64,000 nucleotides of DNA, from positions 2,698,001-2,762,000 of the forward strand of contig NZ_CP093299.1 in the NCBI RefSeq assembly GCF_024362805.1, written 5' to 3'. The DNA comes from Salipaludibacillus sp. LMS25 (GTDB lineage Bacteria > Bacillota > Bacilli > Bacillales > Salisediminibacteriaceae). The notes beneath the pieces were generated by a model. It was not told the origin of the DNA. It saw nothing but the letters and a program-made list of their open reading frames with translations, and did no database searches. The translations under genes were made by a program, and so were the position numbers. Shown here in pieces: positions 1 through 8,765 of the stretch; positions within the stretch are counted from its first letter, which is position 1; every line of letters starts with the position of its first letter.

Positions 1-188
1 AGGAAAACATGAATTCCAATACTCAGTTACCGGCTTGGAAGCAGCCGAAACAAGAGCCAGTACCTAAATGGATGAGCGAAAACCAGTCTCATGATGACTT
101 TGAAGATAGAGAGTTACAGGCGGCAAAAGAAGAAGCTGCTAGAGCGAAGGCACTGTTAAAAGAGGAACGGAAAAAACGTAGCGGATAG
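1..188 (+). CDS. Small phage protein or C-terminal end of a DnaD-like replication protein (5' end uncertain)
   Basis: The frame is open from the window edge and has an ATG at position 9 that follows AGGAAAAC. The tail is proline- and tryptophan-containing (PVPKWMSE) followed by a charged helix rich in Lys, Glu and Ala. That tail resembles the C-termini of phage DnaD-type replisome organisers, which end with a short (L/V)P-x-W motif after the domain, but no domain is visible here. It may therefore be a 59-residue gene starting at 9 or the end of a longer gene upstream. The next gene starts 12 bases downstream. Confidence 0.5.
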   Translation, partial: ENMNSNTQLPAWKQPKQEPVPKWMSENQSHDDFEDRELQAAKEEAARAKALLKEERKKRSG

Positions 189-199
189 GAGCGGTATAA

Positions 200-364
200 A
201 TGTTACTTAGAAAAATGGTGTTAAGAGAACAAATGCTTAGAGAACTAGAGTCATTGAACTACTTTGATGCAAGGGATGGACGACCTCTAAAGGAATTGAG
301 TTATCAGGAATTGCAAGGGGAGTATGTCAGGCTGCCGGAGCTGGCGGAAGTTAATGGGCGTTAG
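200..364 (+). CDS. Fur-regulated basic protein (FbpA)-like small protein
   Basis: A 54-residue protein preceded by AGGAGCGG. It shows the pattern LREQMLREL..LNYFDARDGRPLKELSYQELQGEY, here given with gaps, which matches the layout of the FbpA family: a helix, a short D-G/R-turn, then L-x-E-L-S/T-x-x-E-L. FbpA-like proteins are common as small phage genes, where their role is not established. Assigned from pattern memory only, so moderate confidence. It sits between two other small genes in the same direction. Confidence 0.5.
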   Translation: MLLRKMVLREQMLRELESLNYFDARDGRPLKELSYQELQGEYVRLPELAEVNGR

Positions 365-398
365 ACTCAAACAGCGAAATAGAAAGAAGGTGTAATTA

Positions 399-578
399 AT
401 GAGTTTTAGTATGACGGGTTTTTGGAATATTTACGGTTGTGTAAACAAGTCGGAACATATAGCGAATGTTACTTTTGCGATAGGTATGGATAGTGACCCG
501 AACACAACCCCTTGTTGTCCTGTGTGTGGTTCTGATGAACACACTGAATTTATTGAAGTAGACTTTTTAAAGCGTTGA
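399..578 (+). CDS. Small protein with zinc-ribbon-like cysteine motif
   Basis: A 59-residue protein starting with ATG after AGAAAGAAGG. It contains C-C-P-V-C-G-S followed by E-H, the look of half a zinc ribbon; the N-terminal half contains one more Cys. Function is unknown. It belongs to a run of small same-strand genes typical of the middle region of Firmicute prophages. Confidence 0.6.
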   Translation: MSFSMTGFWNIYGCVNKSEHIANVTFAIGMDSDPNTTPCCPVCGSDEHTEFIEVDFLKR

Positions 579-612
579 TGAACACCACAACCAAACACAA
601 GGAGGTATAAAG

Positions 613-876
613 ATGCGCTTATCATTTGGTGACATATTAATTAACCACTATGCCAGTGACACAAATCCCCAAAAGGTTGGTGTGTTTATTAGACGAAAAA
701 GAAAAACTATTTGTATGACTGACATGAATGGCTCCTTTTGGGAGCAATACAGCGACGCTTTGGAAAGCGGCATGCTCGAAAAGGTCGGAAATGTAGTAGA
801 TAAAAGCGCTAAAAAACTATCTGAATATCTTAGCGACAGTAAACAGAAGGAGGATCAAGATGACCCAAGCTCTTAA
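613..876 (+). CDS. Hypothetical phage protein, 87 residues
   Basis: ATG start preceded by AAGGAGGTATAAAG, a near-perfect ribosome-binding site. The N-terminal half reads like a small beta-rich domain (FGDILINHYASD, VGVFIRRKRKTI); the C-terminal half is a charged helix ending in an acidic tail. I recognise no family. It overlaps the next gene by 17 bases, so the two are probably co-translated. Confidence 0.65.
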   Translation: MRLSFGDILINHYASDTNPQKVGVFIRRKRKTICMTDMNGSFWEQYSDALESGMLEKVGNVVDKSAKKLSEYLSDSKQKEDQDDPSS

Positions 877-1114
877 AGCAAACGAGCCGGTTGTGATTTT
901 AGAAGAATTGGACTTCCTGTTTAAACGCTCAGAATTAGCCGAAATTCATTCTTTATGGAATGAAGGGTTCTCAATCGCAGATATAGCAAAACGTTTAAAA
1001 AGAGACAAGAATGAGCTGTTTCTGGCGGTGTTTCACTTGAGCATGTCGAACAATAGCAAAAAAGATAACAACATCAAGATTAAAATGTCGCAGGTGATAG
1101 GAGGTCTATCGTGA
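860..1114 (+). CDS. Small helix-turn-helix protein
   Basis: An 84-residue protein whose start overlaps the end of the upstream gene and is preceded by AGAAGGAGG. The middle reads EIHSLWNEGFSIADIAKRLKRD, which fits a resolvase- or sigma-like helix-turn-helix (position of G-F-S-I-A-D-I-A-K-R-L). It may bind DNA as a middle-gene regulator; that is inference. Its stop overlaps a GTG start of the next small gene. Confidence 0.6.
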   Translation: MTQALKANEPVVILEELDFLFKRSELAEIHSLWNEGFSIADIAKRLKRDKNELFLAVFHLSMSNNSKKDNNIKIKMSQVIGGLS

Positions 1115-1269
1115 TCAAACGTGCTAAAGGAGACAGATACCGTCCGTTTGTCGATGTAGCCCAACAAAAAAACGGCATACCTACTGTGATTATTGTGAGT
1201 GGCAAGCGTTATACGCTGAGCGGTGATCACATGAGGGCAAATCAGGAGAAAAGAAAAAAAGCGCGGTAG
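1111..1269 (+). CDS. Hypothetical small basic protein, 52 residues
   Basis: GTG start after GGAGGTCTATC, overlapping the previous stop by four bases. The protein is short and basic and ends in a KRKKAR tail. The core (PTVIIVSGKRYTLSG) looks like two beta strands. No family recognised. The overlap and the strong ribosome-binding site support it as a real gene. Confidence 0.55.
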   Translation: MIKRAKGDRYRPFVDVAQQKNGIPTVIIVSGKRYTLSGDHMRANQEKRKKAR

Positions 1270-1302
1270 AGGGGAACTGAGTAACAAGAAAGGATGATAA
1301 AA

Positions 1303-1482
1303 GTGAGTAAAAATGAGCAATTTTTAAAAGAATTATCTGAACTATCGAGGAAACACAAAATGTACATTGGTGGATGCGGTTGTTGTGGTTCTCCGTTCGT
1401 TAATGATGATTACGACAAGGGAGTATTAAGAAATTTATTTTGGGATGACCTAAAACAAGAGTACGGGTTAGAAGAATACTGA
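1303..1482 (+). CDS. Small cysteine-containing phage protein
   Basis: A 59-residue protein. The GTG at 1303 is preferred because AAGAAAGG lies eight to nine bases upstream; the upstream ATG at 1294 directly abuts that site. It has a G-G-C-G-C-C-G-S cluster near the middle and an acidic C-terminus (DLKQEYGLEEY). A common type of short phage protein; function unknown. Confidence 0.6.
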   Translation: MSKNEQFLKELSELSRKHKMYIGGCGCCGSPFVNDDYDKGVLRNLFWDDLKQEYGLEEY

Positions 1483-1507
1483 TTCGCACGACCAGAGAGG
1501 TGTGAAC

Positions 1508-1642
1508 ATGGAGGAAACAAAAGAAATATGTGACGTATGCGAAAAGGAAAAAGAAGCGACACACAACAATATCCTCGACAAATATCTGTGCGAAGAATGT
1601 TGGGATGACTATGGCGAGGCATGTTATAACGGTTTAGCTTAA
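1508..1642 (+). CDS. Very small zinc-ribbon protein, 44 residues
   Basis: ATG start with GAGAGGTGTGAAC upstream. Two cysteine pairs, C-D-V-C and C-E-E-C, are separated by 18 residues and enclose a K-Y-L strand, the classic layout of a short zinc ribbon. Probably a metal-binding DNA- or protein-interaction module; specific role unknown. Confidence 0.6.
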   Translation: MEETKEICDVCEKEKEATHNNILDKYLCEECWDDYGEACYNGLA

Positions 1643-1677
1643 TGACGCAGACAAGAGGACATTAGGGAGGGGTAATG

Positions 1678-1839
1678 ATGCAAAAGTATACAGAGTGCAG
1701 TAGATGCGGGCGAAAACTCAAAGACAAAAAGAGTGTCGAGCGCGGATATGGGGCTGTTTGCTGGACTAGAATACAACAAGATCCGGACTTAATCTATTTT
1801 GCTAAGTTGTCAGAGAGAGAAGAGGGGATATACTCATGA
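1678..1839 (+). CDS. DUF6011-like zinc-finger protein
   Basis: A 53-residue protein following GGGAGGGG. It contains C-S-R-C-G-R-x-L then S-V-E-R-G-Y-G-x-x-C, the arrangement of the DUF6011 family of phage zinc-finger proteins (CxxCGRxL, then a G-x-G-x-x-C). ATG at 1675 or 1678 are both possible; the second is chosen for spacing. The stop overlaps the RusA start in ATGA, so the two are translationally coupled. Confidence 0.65.
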   Translation: MQKYTECSRCGRKLKDKKSVERGYGAVCWTRIQQDPDLIYFAKLSEREEGIYS

Positions 1840-2267
1840 TCCAGTTTACGATCAACGGAGAGACAGTGGCTCAAGGCAGACCGAGAGCAGGCAAAACACG
1901 GACAGGCAAGACGGTTGTCTATGATCCTACTAAATCACGAGACTATAAACAGTTTGTTAAGTTGATAGCGTCACAAAACCGACCAAGTCAACCTTATGAG
2001 GGACCAATCATGATGCAAATTGATGTTTACAAACAGATACCTAAAAGCATGCCTAAATATAAGCAGGCATTAGCGCTCGAGGGCAAGTTAAGGCCAACGA
2101 CAAAGCCTGATACCTCAAATTACGCAAAAGGCATAGAGGACGCTTTAAACGGGATTATTTACAAAGATGATAGTCAGATAGTTAGTTCTGTGATCAATAA
2201 GTTTTATAGCGAGACGCCAAGAGTTGATATAACGGTGTGTGAGGTTAAGACGGGGGTGACGATTTGA
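1836..2267 (+). CDS. RusA-family Holliday junction resolvase
   Basis: A 143-residue protein, the normal length of RusA endonucleases, which cut Holliday junctions symmetrically using acidic residues and a metal ion. Diagnostic parts are FTINGETVAQGRPR at the N-terminus, then K-P-D-T-S-N, K-x-I-E-D-A-L-N-G, and Y-K-D-D-S-Q-I, which carry the catalytic aspartates. It overlaps both neighbours by a few bases. In phages it resolves recombination or replication intermediates before packaging. Confidence 0.93.
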   Translation: MIQFTINGETVAQGRPRAGKTRTGKTVVYDPTKSRDYKQFVKLIASQNRPSQPYEGPIMMQIDVYKQIPKSMPKYKQALALEGKLRPTTKPDTSNYAKGIEDALNGIIYKDDSQIVSSVINKFYSETPRVDITVCEVKTGVTI

Positions 2268-2488
2268 GGACTGTTTTAAGACGGGCTAATAAGATTGAGT
2301 TAGTCAGAGCCTGCATCGAGAAAGAAAAAGAAGGCTGGACGCCAGTAGCACCAATCAGAGAAGAGAAAGGTTATCACAAAGTCTACAAGTATCACTCATC
2401 TACAAGGATAGCTCCTAAAAGGTCGCATTTAGCAACCGAGGAAAAGAGCGTTTATATAGCTGTCTATGAAAAGAAGGAAGCTCAATAA
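2264..2488 (+). CDS. Hypothetical phage protein, 74 residues
   Basis: TTG start overlapping the RusA stop; no other start is available near the overlap. Basic protein with an N-terminal helix (ANKIELVRACIEKEKEGW) followed by a stretch with several Tyr and Lys that looks like beta strands. This type of gene often follows RusA in Bacillus prophages. Function unknown. Confidence 0.6.
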   Translation: MRTVLRRANKIELVRACIEKEKEGWTPVAPIREEKGYHKVYKYHSSTRIAPKRSHLATEEKSVYIAVYEKKEAQ

Positions 2489-2571
2489 ACAAGAAAAAGC
2501 CGCCCCTCTCAGGGCGACAGTAGATCATCCTCATATGTATTATAGCATGAAATGCCTTGGGAGGGGTCATC

Positions 2572-3015
2572 ATGACAAAAAAAGAAATAGAGGAAACTCT
2601 AAAAGACTACCACTGGATGATCAATAGCATCAAGATAATCAGAGAGTCCATGGAAGATGCTGGCGAAGGTTTGACGGCTCAATATGGCGATGAGGCTGGA
2701 CAACCAAAGCCACAAGGCGGCACCCAGAGTGATCCGGTTTATCAGGAAGTTAGAAGAAGGGAGAAGCGGTGGCGGATTGTTCACAAGTACGAGAAAAAAA
2801 TAAAAGTGATTCAATCTAGGATGCATCTCGTTAAAAATCAAAGAGAAGGTGAGGTTTTGCATTGGCTTTTGGAAGGTAAAAGCATGACTTGGATAGGCAA
2901 GCATATGGGATTATCAGATAAACATATAAGCAGATTAAGAGACAACATCACGGCGAGAATGTCGGAAATGTCAGAGATGTCGGAAAAAATGACAAAAGAA
3001 AAAGCTTGCGTGTAG
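2572..3015 (+). CDS. ArpU/sigma-70-region-4-like late transcription regulator
   Basis: A 147-residue protein starting at the ATG after GGGAGGGGTCATC; an in-frame TTG at 2557 has no site of its own. The C-terminal third (EVLHWLLEGKSMTWIG, then GLSDKHISRLRDNI) is a sigma-4-like helix-turn-helix, as in ArpU-type regulators placed just before the packaging genes, which switch on late transcription. The N-terminal part is a charged coiled coil (VRRREKRWRIVHKYEKKI). Four M-S-E repeats near the C-terminus are unusual. Confidence 0.7.
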   Translation: MTKKEIEETLKDYHWMINSIKIIRESMEDAGEGLTAQYGDEAGQPKPQGGTQSDPVYQEVRRREKRWRIVHKYEKKIKVIQSRMHLVKNQREGEVLHWLLEGKSMTWIGKHMGLSDKHISRLRDNITARMSEMSEMSEKMTKEKACV

Positions 3016-3111
3016 AATGGAAGGAAGGACGGGGAGGTCAAACACCCCAGTTCTTTCTGTTCATTATGGAGGAAATTCCCTCTTCTTGTCGAATTGGTAG
3101 GGAGGAGGGAG

Positions 3112-3507
3112 GTGGTTATTCTGAATCACAGAAAAATGAGTTTAAATGAAATAGCTTTAGTTAGTAATTTTGTCACTGCTTTAAAAGAAGAAGATGTTGA
3201 TTTATTATGGAGTTGTTTATCTACTAATAATAAAAAACAAATAAAAGAAAACGTTGCTGTGTTTGATGAAAGAACGAAGAAGGAATTTCTCAAAAGAGTG
3301 AAACGAGGTTTTGAAGAGCATCTGGAGGACATCGGTATAAGTGATACATTAAGTTTTCATGATGATACAAAAACTAGAGGTTTTACAATATTACAGATAG
3401 GCGTGAAGACTCATATACATTATATTGCTGATGCAAAAGTATATGGTTATAATCTACCGATGGAACTCGATAATGAAGAGTACAAAATAAACGTTTTTAT
3501 AAATTAG
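3112..3507 (+). CDS. Accessory (moron-type) hypothetical protein, about 131 residues
   Basis: The frame is open from 3094. GTG at 3112 is adopted, though CTG at 3121 fits the GGAGGAGGGAGG site better and ATG at 3136 is possible. The protein is helical at the N-terminus, then beta-rich (TILQIGVKTHIHYIADAKVYGY). I recognise no family. The gene is clearly more AT-rich than the head genes around it, has its own upstream motif and its own terminator, and lies between the late regulator and the terminase, so it looks like an independently expressed insert. Confidence 0.6.
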   Translation: MVILNHRKMSLNEIALVSNFVTALKEEDVDLLWSCLSTNNKKQIKENVAVFDERTKKEFLKRVKRGFEEHLEDIGISDTLSFHDDTKTRGFTILQIGVKTHIHYIADAKVYGYNLPMELDNEEYKINVFIN

Positions 3508-3530
3508 CACCCACCGCGGTGCTTTTTATT
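3506..3530 (+). terminator. Rho-independent terminator
   Basis: AGCACC pairs with GGTGCT around a six-base loop and is followed by five T. It closes the first accessory gene and insulates it from the second. Confidence 0.75.
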
Positions 3531-3666
3531 ATGCGTTGAATCTTGCTCACAGGGCTGATATAGGAACGACAGTCAAAAGCGGTTCCTGCTCTGCGAAGAG
3601 GATTTATCACTTATTGCAGGAAATTATGTTCTTTTGTCGAAGTTACCTCATGGAGGTGGTCTATCG

Positions 3667-4359
3667 ATGTTTTCCGAAATTTTAAGTTTATTTGGAGGGG
3701 GCGCAGCAGTACTAGCGGCTTTAGTTTTTATTGGGAAGATTATAATTGAGAAAAAAGTTGATAGTAAATTTAAGAATGAGCTAGAAAACCATAAACAATC
3801 ACTAAGAGTGATTAATGAAGAAACTAAGCACGATTATAAGAAAAAGATTCATAGTTTTACGTTATTTGCGACGGAAAGACACGCAGTTTACCCTTATTTA
3901 TATAAACATCTTCTATCTGTAAAATGGAAAGTGTTTAATTTAAGGGGAATAAATAAAGTACTAACTTTTGAAGAATATAATCAACAGGATATTCAAAATT
4001 ATATGCAATCTAAAAAAGTTCCAAAAGGGGAAGTAGAAGAAATTTTAAAATTATGGAAAACTGATAAACCGTGTGCTGTTGAAAGACTGAGAAATTATTT
4101 AAGAATGTTAGATTATCAAGACGCAGAATATGAACTGTATGTATGCTTCGCTAAATACTATGAGAGTGATCTGTTCCTGTCGGAAAAAGTCTCAAATAAA
4201 ATAGATTCGTTTTTGATAAAATTAAGAAAATTATACAATAATTATCGATATCCTGATGAAGAAACAATTATTGAAAATACCCAAATTAGGGATGAGTTAG
4301 AATTATTACAAGAAGAAATTAAAAAGACGATGAAAACAGAGCTTTCTGTTGAGGTTTAG
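3667..4359 (+). CDS. Membrane-anchored coiled-coil accessory protein
   Basis: A 230-residue protein starting at the ATG after GGAGGTGGTCTATCG; upstream in-frame codons lack a site. Residues about 8 to 28 (SLFGGGAAVLAALVFIGKII) form one membrane segment, followed by a lysine-rich cytoplasmic coiled coil and a long helical domain. The single anchor plus cytoplasmic helical body is a layout often seen in phage exclusion or defence proteins, but no known family is recognised, so that role is inference. Base composition is AT-rich like the preceding gene. Confidence 0.7.
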   Translation: MFSEILSLFGGGAAVLAALVFIGKIIIEKKVDSKFKNELENHKQSLRVINEETKHDYKKKIHSFTLFATERHAVYPYLYKHLLSVKWKVFNLRGINKVLTFEEYNQQDIQNYMQSKKVPKGEVEEILKLWKTDKPCAVERLRNYLRMLDYQDAEYELYVCFAKYYESDLFLSEKVSNKIDSFLIKLRKLYNNYRYPDEETIIENTQIRDELELLQEEIKKTMKTELSVEV

Positions 4360-4373
4360 AAATATGCCTTGTA

Positions 4374-4398
4374 AGTACCCATGCGGTGCTTTTTCTTT
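4374..4398 (+). terminator. Rho-independent terminator
   Basis: AGTACC pairs with GGTGCT (one G-T pair) around a short loop, followed by T5-C-T4. It closes the second accessory gene before the packaging genes. Confidence 0.65.
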
Positions 4399-4442
4399 TG
4401 TTCAAAACAAACAAATCAACCTACGGGGGTGGGTGAAATGTA

Positions 4443-5168
4443 GTGGCTGAAAAACATGTTAATGCAGAGAAAGATTATGTCAAAGGAATGAAATACAAAG
4501 AGATCGCGGATAAATACGAAGTCTCTATCAATACGGTTAAGTCATGGAAAAGGCGTCATGAGTGGTCTAGAGAAAAGGGTGCACCCAAACAAAAAAGTGT
4601 GCACACAAAGAGGAAAGGCGCTCCAAAAGGGAATATTAATGCTAAAGGCCATGGCGCTCCTTCAAAGAATACAAATGCAGTTAAACATGGCTTATTTGCA
4701 AAGTATCTGCCAGAAGAAACATTAGAGATAGTAGAGCAGACAGAAAGCATTGAGCCTGTGGATATACTGTGGATGAATATAAAGATGCAATTTGCATCCA
4801 TCATGAGGGCACAACAAATTATGTTTGTCGAGGATAAGTATGACACGACAAAAGAATTGAAGAAACGTAAAGAATTTAGCTCTGGAAATACCGAGTCAGA
4901 AGAAAAAGAATATGAAATGCAATTCGCTTGGGATAAACAAGCGGCTTTTTTAAATTCTCAGAGCAGAGCAATGGGCGAACTCAGAAGCATGTTAAAGCAA
5001 TTTTATGAGCTTATTAATTATGACGATGACCGCAAGCAGGAGGCCGAAAGAATAGCGGCAGTCATTGAAAAAACAAAAGCAGAGACTGAAAAAATAACTA
5101 AAGATGACAATAGCAAAGCGCCACCTGTTATAAATATCGTTGATGCATGGAGCGATGACGATGAGTAG
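4443..5168 (+). CDS. Phage terminase small subunit (XtmA-like)
   Basis: A 241-residue protein with a GTG start. The N-terminus carries a helix-turn-helix ([21 protein letters not shown]) of the PBSX XtmA type that recognises packaging-site DNA; the following G-A-P-K/G-N-x-N-A-x-G-H-G stretch is typical of this family. A long helical oligomerisation region follows, then a C-terminal tail ([15 protein letters not shown]) that usually contacts the large subunit. It overlaps the large subunit gene by eight bases. Confidence 0.92.
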   Translation: MAEKHVNAEKDYVKGMKYKEIADKYEVSINTVKSWKRRHEWSREKGAPKQKSVHTKRKGAPKGNINAKGHGAPSKNTNAVKHGLFAKYLPEETLEIVEQTESIEPVDILWMNIKMQFASIMRAQQIMFVEDKYDTTKELKKRKEFSSGNTESEEKEYEMQFAWDKQAAFLNSQSRAMGELRSMLKQFYELINYDDDRKQEAERIAAVIEKTKAETEKITKDDNSKAPPVINIVDAWSDDDE

Positions 5169-6513
5169 GCAAACAGTCAATATTGATATACAAAAAGAGG
5201 TCAATCCACATTTTAAACAGGTGTGGCAGACTAAAAAGCCTTATAACATCTTGAGGGGTGGACGTAATTCTTTTAAATCCTCCGTTATAGTATTGCTGCT
5301 AGTTTATATGATGCTCAAATTTATAAATAAGGGCGAAAAAGCCAATGTGGTTGTTATCAGAAAAGTAGCAAGTACAATACGAGATTCTGTCTATCTTAAA
5401 ATCAAGTGGGCAATAACCAAGTTTGGCTTACTGGATGAGTTTCATTGTACAGTGGCGCCTTTTGTTATCACTCATAAGCCTACTGGCTCAACGTTTTACT
5501 TTTATGGCCAAGATGATTTTGAAAAGCTTAAATCAAACGACATAGGTAACATTATCGCAGTCTGGTACGAAGAAGCGGCGGAATTTAAAAACGCTGAGGA
5601 GTTTGACCAATCAAATACAACATTCATGCGTCAGAAACAACCGTTAGCAGATATGGTCCGTTTCTTCTGGTCGTACAACCCACCACGTAATCCATACAGT
5701 TGGATTAATGAGTGGTCAGATATGATGATTAGTGAGGATAATTACTTAGTCCATGATTCTAGTTATCTTAATGACGAGCTAGGCTTTGTAACTGAGCAGA
5801 TGCTGCAAGACATCGAGAGGATTAAGAATAACGACTATGATTATTACCGTTATTTATACCTTGGTGAGCCTGTAGGACTCGGGACAAATGTTTATAATAT
5901 GAATCTATTTAAAGGGTTGGACGAGCTTCCTAGTGATGATAAGATCATTGCGCTTTATTATGCAATGGATACAGGACATTCGCATTCTGCCACCTCTTGC
6001 GGCTGCTATGGATTAACAGCTAAGGGTAAAGTCATTAGGTTAAATACTTATTACTACAGCCCAGCTGGTCGTGTAGAGAAGAAAGCCCCTAGCGATTTGG
6101 CAGAAGATATACACGAGTTTGTCAAAGCTACATCAACTTGTGAACACTGGAAAGGAGCTAGAATACAAAACAGGACAATTGACAGTGCGGAAGGAGCGCT
6201 AAGAAACCAGTATTACAAAGATTATAGACAGCACTGGATTCCTGTTGCCAAGAAAAAGAAAATACAGATGATTGAACTCGTCCATGACTTATTAGCTCAA
6301 GGGCGTTTTTATTATCTCAAAAAGCCTTATAAAACAGGCTTACCGTATGCAGACAGTAATGACATTTTTATTGAGGAGCATAAAAGGTATCAGTTTGACG
6401 AGAAGACGCTCAATACCGATGATCCAAAAGTTATTAAAGCTGATGATCACACATGTGATGACTTTATGTATTTATGTACTGCAAATGCTAGAGACTTGCG
6501 CCTGAAAGTCTAG
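5161..6513 (+). CDS. Phage terminase large subunit (PBSX XtmB-like)
   Basis: A 451-residue packaging ATPase/nuclease. ATG 5161 has GGAG eight bases upstream and overlaps the small subunit stop. The ATPase P-loop is [10 protein letters not shown] near residue 35, with W-Y-E-E-A-A-E as the Walker B/catalytic glutamate. The nuclease half starts at Y-A-M-D-T-G-H-S-H and ends with D-D-H-T-C-D-D, giving the acidic metal-binding residues. It pumps phage DNA into the prohead at the portal. Confidence 0.95.
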   Translation: MSRQTVNIDIQKEVNPHFKQVWQTKKPYNILRGGRNSFKSSVIVLLLVYMMLKFINKGEKANVVVIRKVASTIRDSVYLKIKWAITKFGLLDEFHCTVAPFVITHKPTGSTFYFYGQDDFEKLKSNDIGNIIAVWYEEAAEFKNAEEFDQSNTTFMRQKQPLADMVRFFWSYNPPRNPYSWINEWSDMMISEDNYLVHDSSYLNDELGFVTEQMLQDIERIKNNDYDYYRYLYLGEPVGLGTNVYNMNLFKGLDELPSDDKIIALYYAMDTGHSHSATSCGCYGLTAKGKVIRLNTYYYSPAGRVEKKAPSDLAEDIHEFVKATSTCEHWKGARIQNRTIDSAEGALRNQYYKDYRQHWIPVAKKKKIQMIELVHDLLAQGRFYYLKKPYKTGLPYADSNDIFIEEHKRYQFDEKTLNTDDPKVIKADDHTCDDFMYLCTANARDLRLKV

Positions 6514-6543
6514 GAGACGCAAAGGCGAGGGAGTGATGATTGC

Positions 6544-6753
6544 ATGAGTAAAGACTATTTGAAAGTTGAATTCACGTTGGGTGACACAATAGAAAATGCT
6601 GTAAATCAGTTACTGAAACACAAAGAAAAAGGGCAACCAGCTTGCGGCGACTTTAACGGAGTCACTCTATATTCAGACACAGTAACAATGGATGGAGCGT
6701 ATAAAGAAATCACCGGAATGACAAAGGCAGAATTTGATGAATACATCAAGTGA
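6544..6753 (+). CDS. Hypothetical small phage protein, 69 residues
   Basis: ATG start after GGCGAGGGAGTGATGATTGC. The protein looks like a compact alpha/beta domain (YLKVEFTLGDTIENAVNQLL, then FNGVTLYSD, then MTKAEFDEYIK). Small genes of this kind are frequent between terminase and portal. No function assigned. Confidence 0.65.
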   Translation: MSKDYLKVEFTLGDTIENAVNQLLKHKEKGQPACGDFNGVTLYSDTVTMDGAYKEITGMTKAEFDEYIK

Positions 6754-6841
6754 GTTATATCGTAGTACGAGCACAAAGTGAATTACCGCCTGAAAGTGTA
6801 ATTTTGAGGTACAATAAAAGAAAAAGAGAGGTGGGGTTAAA

Positions 6842-7021
6842 GTGAGTTCTGATGAGCGATTAAAACTCCAGAATCAAATGATAAAAGCAGCTTTAGAAGA
6901 ATTGCAATTTACCCTTAATGATAGTTTTTACAAGCCACAATTTCGAAAAGAACATCTGGAAAAAGCAGAGGAATTTCTAAAAGAGGCTATGAAAGTTCAA
7001 AAGGAAATGGAGACATCCTGA
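6842..7021 (+). CDS. Hypothetical small helical phage protein, 59 residues
   Basis: GTG start after AGAGAGGTGGGGTTAA. Nearly all helix, charged (QNQMIKAALEELQ, then EHLEKAEEFLKEAMK). Followed directly by a terminator whose 5' arm lies in the last codons. Function unknown. Confidence 0.6.
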   Translation: MSSDERLKLQNQMIKAALEELQFTLNDSFYKPQFRKEHLEKAEEFLKEAMKVQKEMETS

Positions 7022-7033
7022 TAGGGTGTCTTT
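7011..7033 (+). terminator. Rho-independent terminator
   Basis: AGACATCC pairs with GGGTGTCT around TGATA, with T5 following. It separates the small post-terminase genes from the head operon. Confidence 0.8.
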
Positions 7034-7062
7034 TTATTATGTCTTAATTAGGGGGTGAGAGA

Positions 7063-8610
7063 TTGAGTGTGCTACAGAGCATTAAAAACTGGTTTAAGAG
7101 AGGAGGGCAAGCTTTGACAGGAGGAGAGACATTAAAAACTATCAACGATCATCCTAAAATAAACATCGATCCAGAAGAATTAGCTAGGATTGAACGTAAT
7201 TTTGACGAGTATAAAGGTAACTATCCACAAGTTGAGTATATCAATAGCATGGGGCATCTAAAGAAAAGGAATTACATGCACCTGAACATGTTGAAACTAA
7301 GCTCTGAACTGTTATCCGGTCTAGTGTTTAATGAACAGTGTGAAATAGTCGTATCAGATGCCAAGGAAGAAGACGAGACAACGAACACATATAAATCTGC
7401 TAATGATTTTATACAACACGTTTTTGAGCACAACGACTTTAAAAAGAATCTAGCAAGGTACTTGGATCCAATGTTTGCTACAGGTGGTTTAGCGGTTCGG
7501 CCGTATGTAGATCAACAAACTGGCGAGATAGAGTTTTCTTGGGCGCTAGCTAATGCTTTTTACCCCCTTAGAAACAACAGTAACGGCATTTCAGAGGGCG
7601 TCATGAAGTTTACCACCATGAAAATCGAAAATGGTAAGAAGGTATATTATACGTTGTTGGAATTTCATGAGTGGCAGAAAGAGCGTTATTTGATAACCAA
7701 TGAACTTTATAAATCAAATAATAAAGGCGAGGTTGGTAAACAAGTAAACCTCAGCGAGTTGTACGAAGAACTGGAAGAGGAGGTCTATATAGAGCGCCTA
7801 TCAAGGCCGAACTTCAATTATTTGAAGCCCTCTGGATTTAATAACATCAATCCTCACAGTCCTTTAGGTTTGGGGATAACGGACAACTGTAAAAATACAT
7901 TAAAACAGATCAACGATACGTTTGACCAATTTAATTGGGAGATAAAGATGGGGCAAAGAACGGTGTTTGTCAGTGATCAAATGTTAAGTGTTTTGCCTGC
8001 TGAAAACGGCATGCCACCTCAACAAATCTTTGACCCTGATACTAACGTGTTTAAGTCTATGAGGATGGCGAGCGAACAAGAATTTGTAAAAGACGTTACT
8101 AATGATATTAGGACAGAGCAGTACATTGCAGCTATCAATCAATCATTAAAGACGTTAGAAATGGAGTTAAAGCTATCAGTTGGAACATTTTCTTTTGATG
8201 GTAGGTCAATGAAAACAGCAACCGAAGTGGTTAGCGAGAACGATCTGACTTATAGAACTAGAAATGATCATGTTAACGAGGTTGGGAAGTTTATCAAGGG
8301 CTTGGTTGTGTCGGTGCTTGAGCTAGCCAAAGCATATAAACTATTTAATGGCGATATACCAACCTTTGAACACATAGGCGTAGACTTTGACGATGGCGTG
8401 TTTCAGGACAGATCGGCTTTGCTTAGGTTTTACGGACAAGCTAAAACATTCGGCTTTATCCCCTCCGCCGAAGCTATCCAACGGATATTTAAAGTACCTA
8501 AGGAGACCGCAGAGCAATGGGTTAAAGAGGTTCAAAAGGAACAGACAGACATGGACCCGACAAACATCAGTGATAGGGCTGCTAAACATCTATTCGGAGA
8601 GGAGGAATAG
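7063..8610 (+). CDS. Phage portal protein (SPP1 Gp6-like)
   Basis: A 515-residue protein, usual length for SPP1-type portals that form the dodecameric DNA gateway of the head. TTG start after GGGGGTGAGAGA. Recognised from MHLNMLKLSSELLSGLVFNE, the glycine-rich TGGLAVRPY, the L-K-Q-I-N-D-T-F-D segment and the SFDGRSMKTATEV motif of this family. It is followed by the minor head protein as in SPP1. Confidence 0.93.
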   Translation: MSVLQSIKNWFKRGGQALTGGETLKTINDHPKINIDPEELARIERNFDEYKGNYPQVEYINSMGHLKKRNYMHLNMLKLSSELLSGLVFNEQCEIVVSDAKEEDETTNTYKSANDFIQHVFEHNDFKKNLARYLDPMFATGGLAVRPYVDQQTGEIEFSWALANAFYPLRNNSNGISEGVMKFTTMKIENGKKVYYTLLEFHEWQKERYLITNELYKSNNKGEVGKQVNLSELYEELEEEVYIERLSRPNFNYLKPSGFNNINPHSPLGLGITDNCKNTLKQINDTFDQFNWEIKMGQRTVFVSDQMLSVLPAENGMPPQQIFDPDTNVFKSMRMASEQEFVKDVTNDIRTEQYIAAINQSLKTLEMELKLSVGTFSFDGRSMKTATEVVSENDLTYRTRNDHVNEVGKFIKGLVVSVLELAKAYKLFNGDIPTFEHIGVDFDDGVFQDRSALLRFYGQAKTFGFIPSAEAIQRIFKVPKETAEQWVKEVQKEQTDMDPTNISDRAAKHLFGEEE

Positions 8611-8613
8611 CAA

Positions 8614-8760
8614 GTGAGGTTACTACGATTCTTACACTTATATAATTTGTTGAAAATAAAAGGGATTGTTTTACCTACCTTCTTTTTCTCATATGGAAAA
8701 GATTACACGGTCTCTGACATCTGGAAACACTCAAAAAAATGGCGTTTTAATTGGGAGTGA
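8614..8760 (+). CDS. Small basic hydrophobic protein between portal and minor head genes
   Basis: A 48-residue frame with a GTG start three bases after the portal stop, using the GGAGAGGAGG at the portal end. Hydrophobic N-terminus (LLRFLHLYNLLKIKGIVLP) and a Trp-rich end (DIWKHSKKWRFNWE). Its exact fit between two late genes supports expression; function unknown. Confidence 0.5.
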   Translation: MRLLRFLHLYNLLKIKGIVLPTFFFSYGKDYTVSDIWKHSKKWRFNWE

Positions 8761-8765
8761 TCTAA

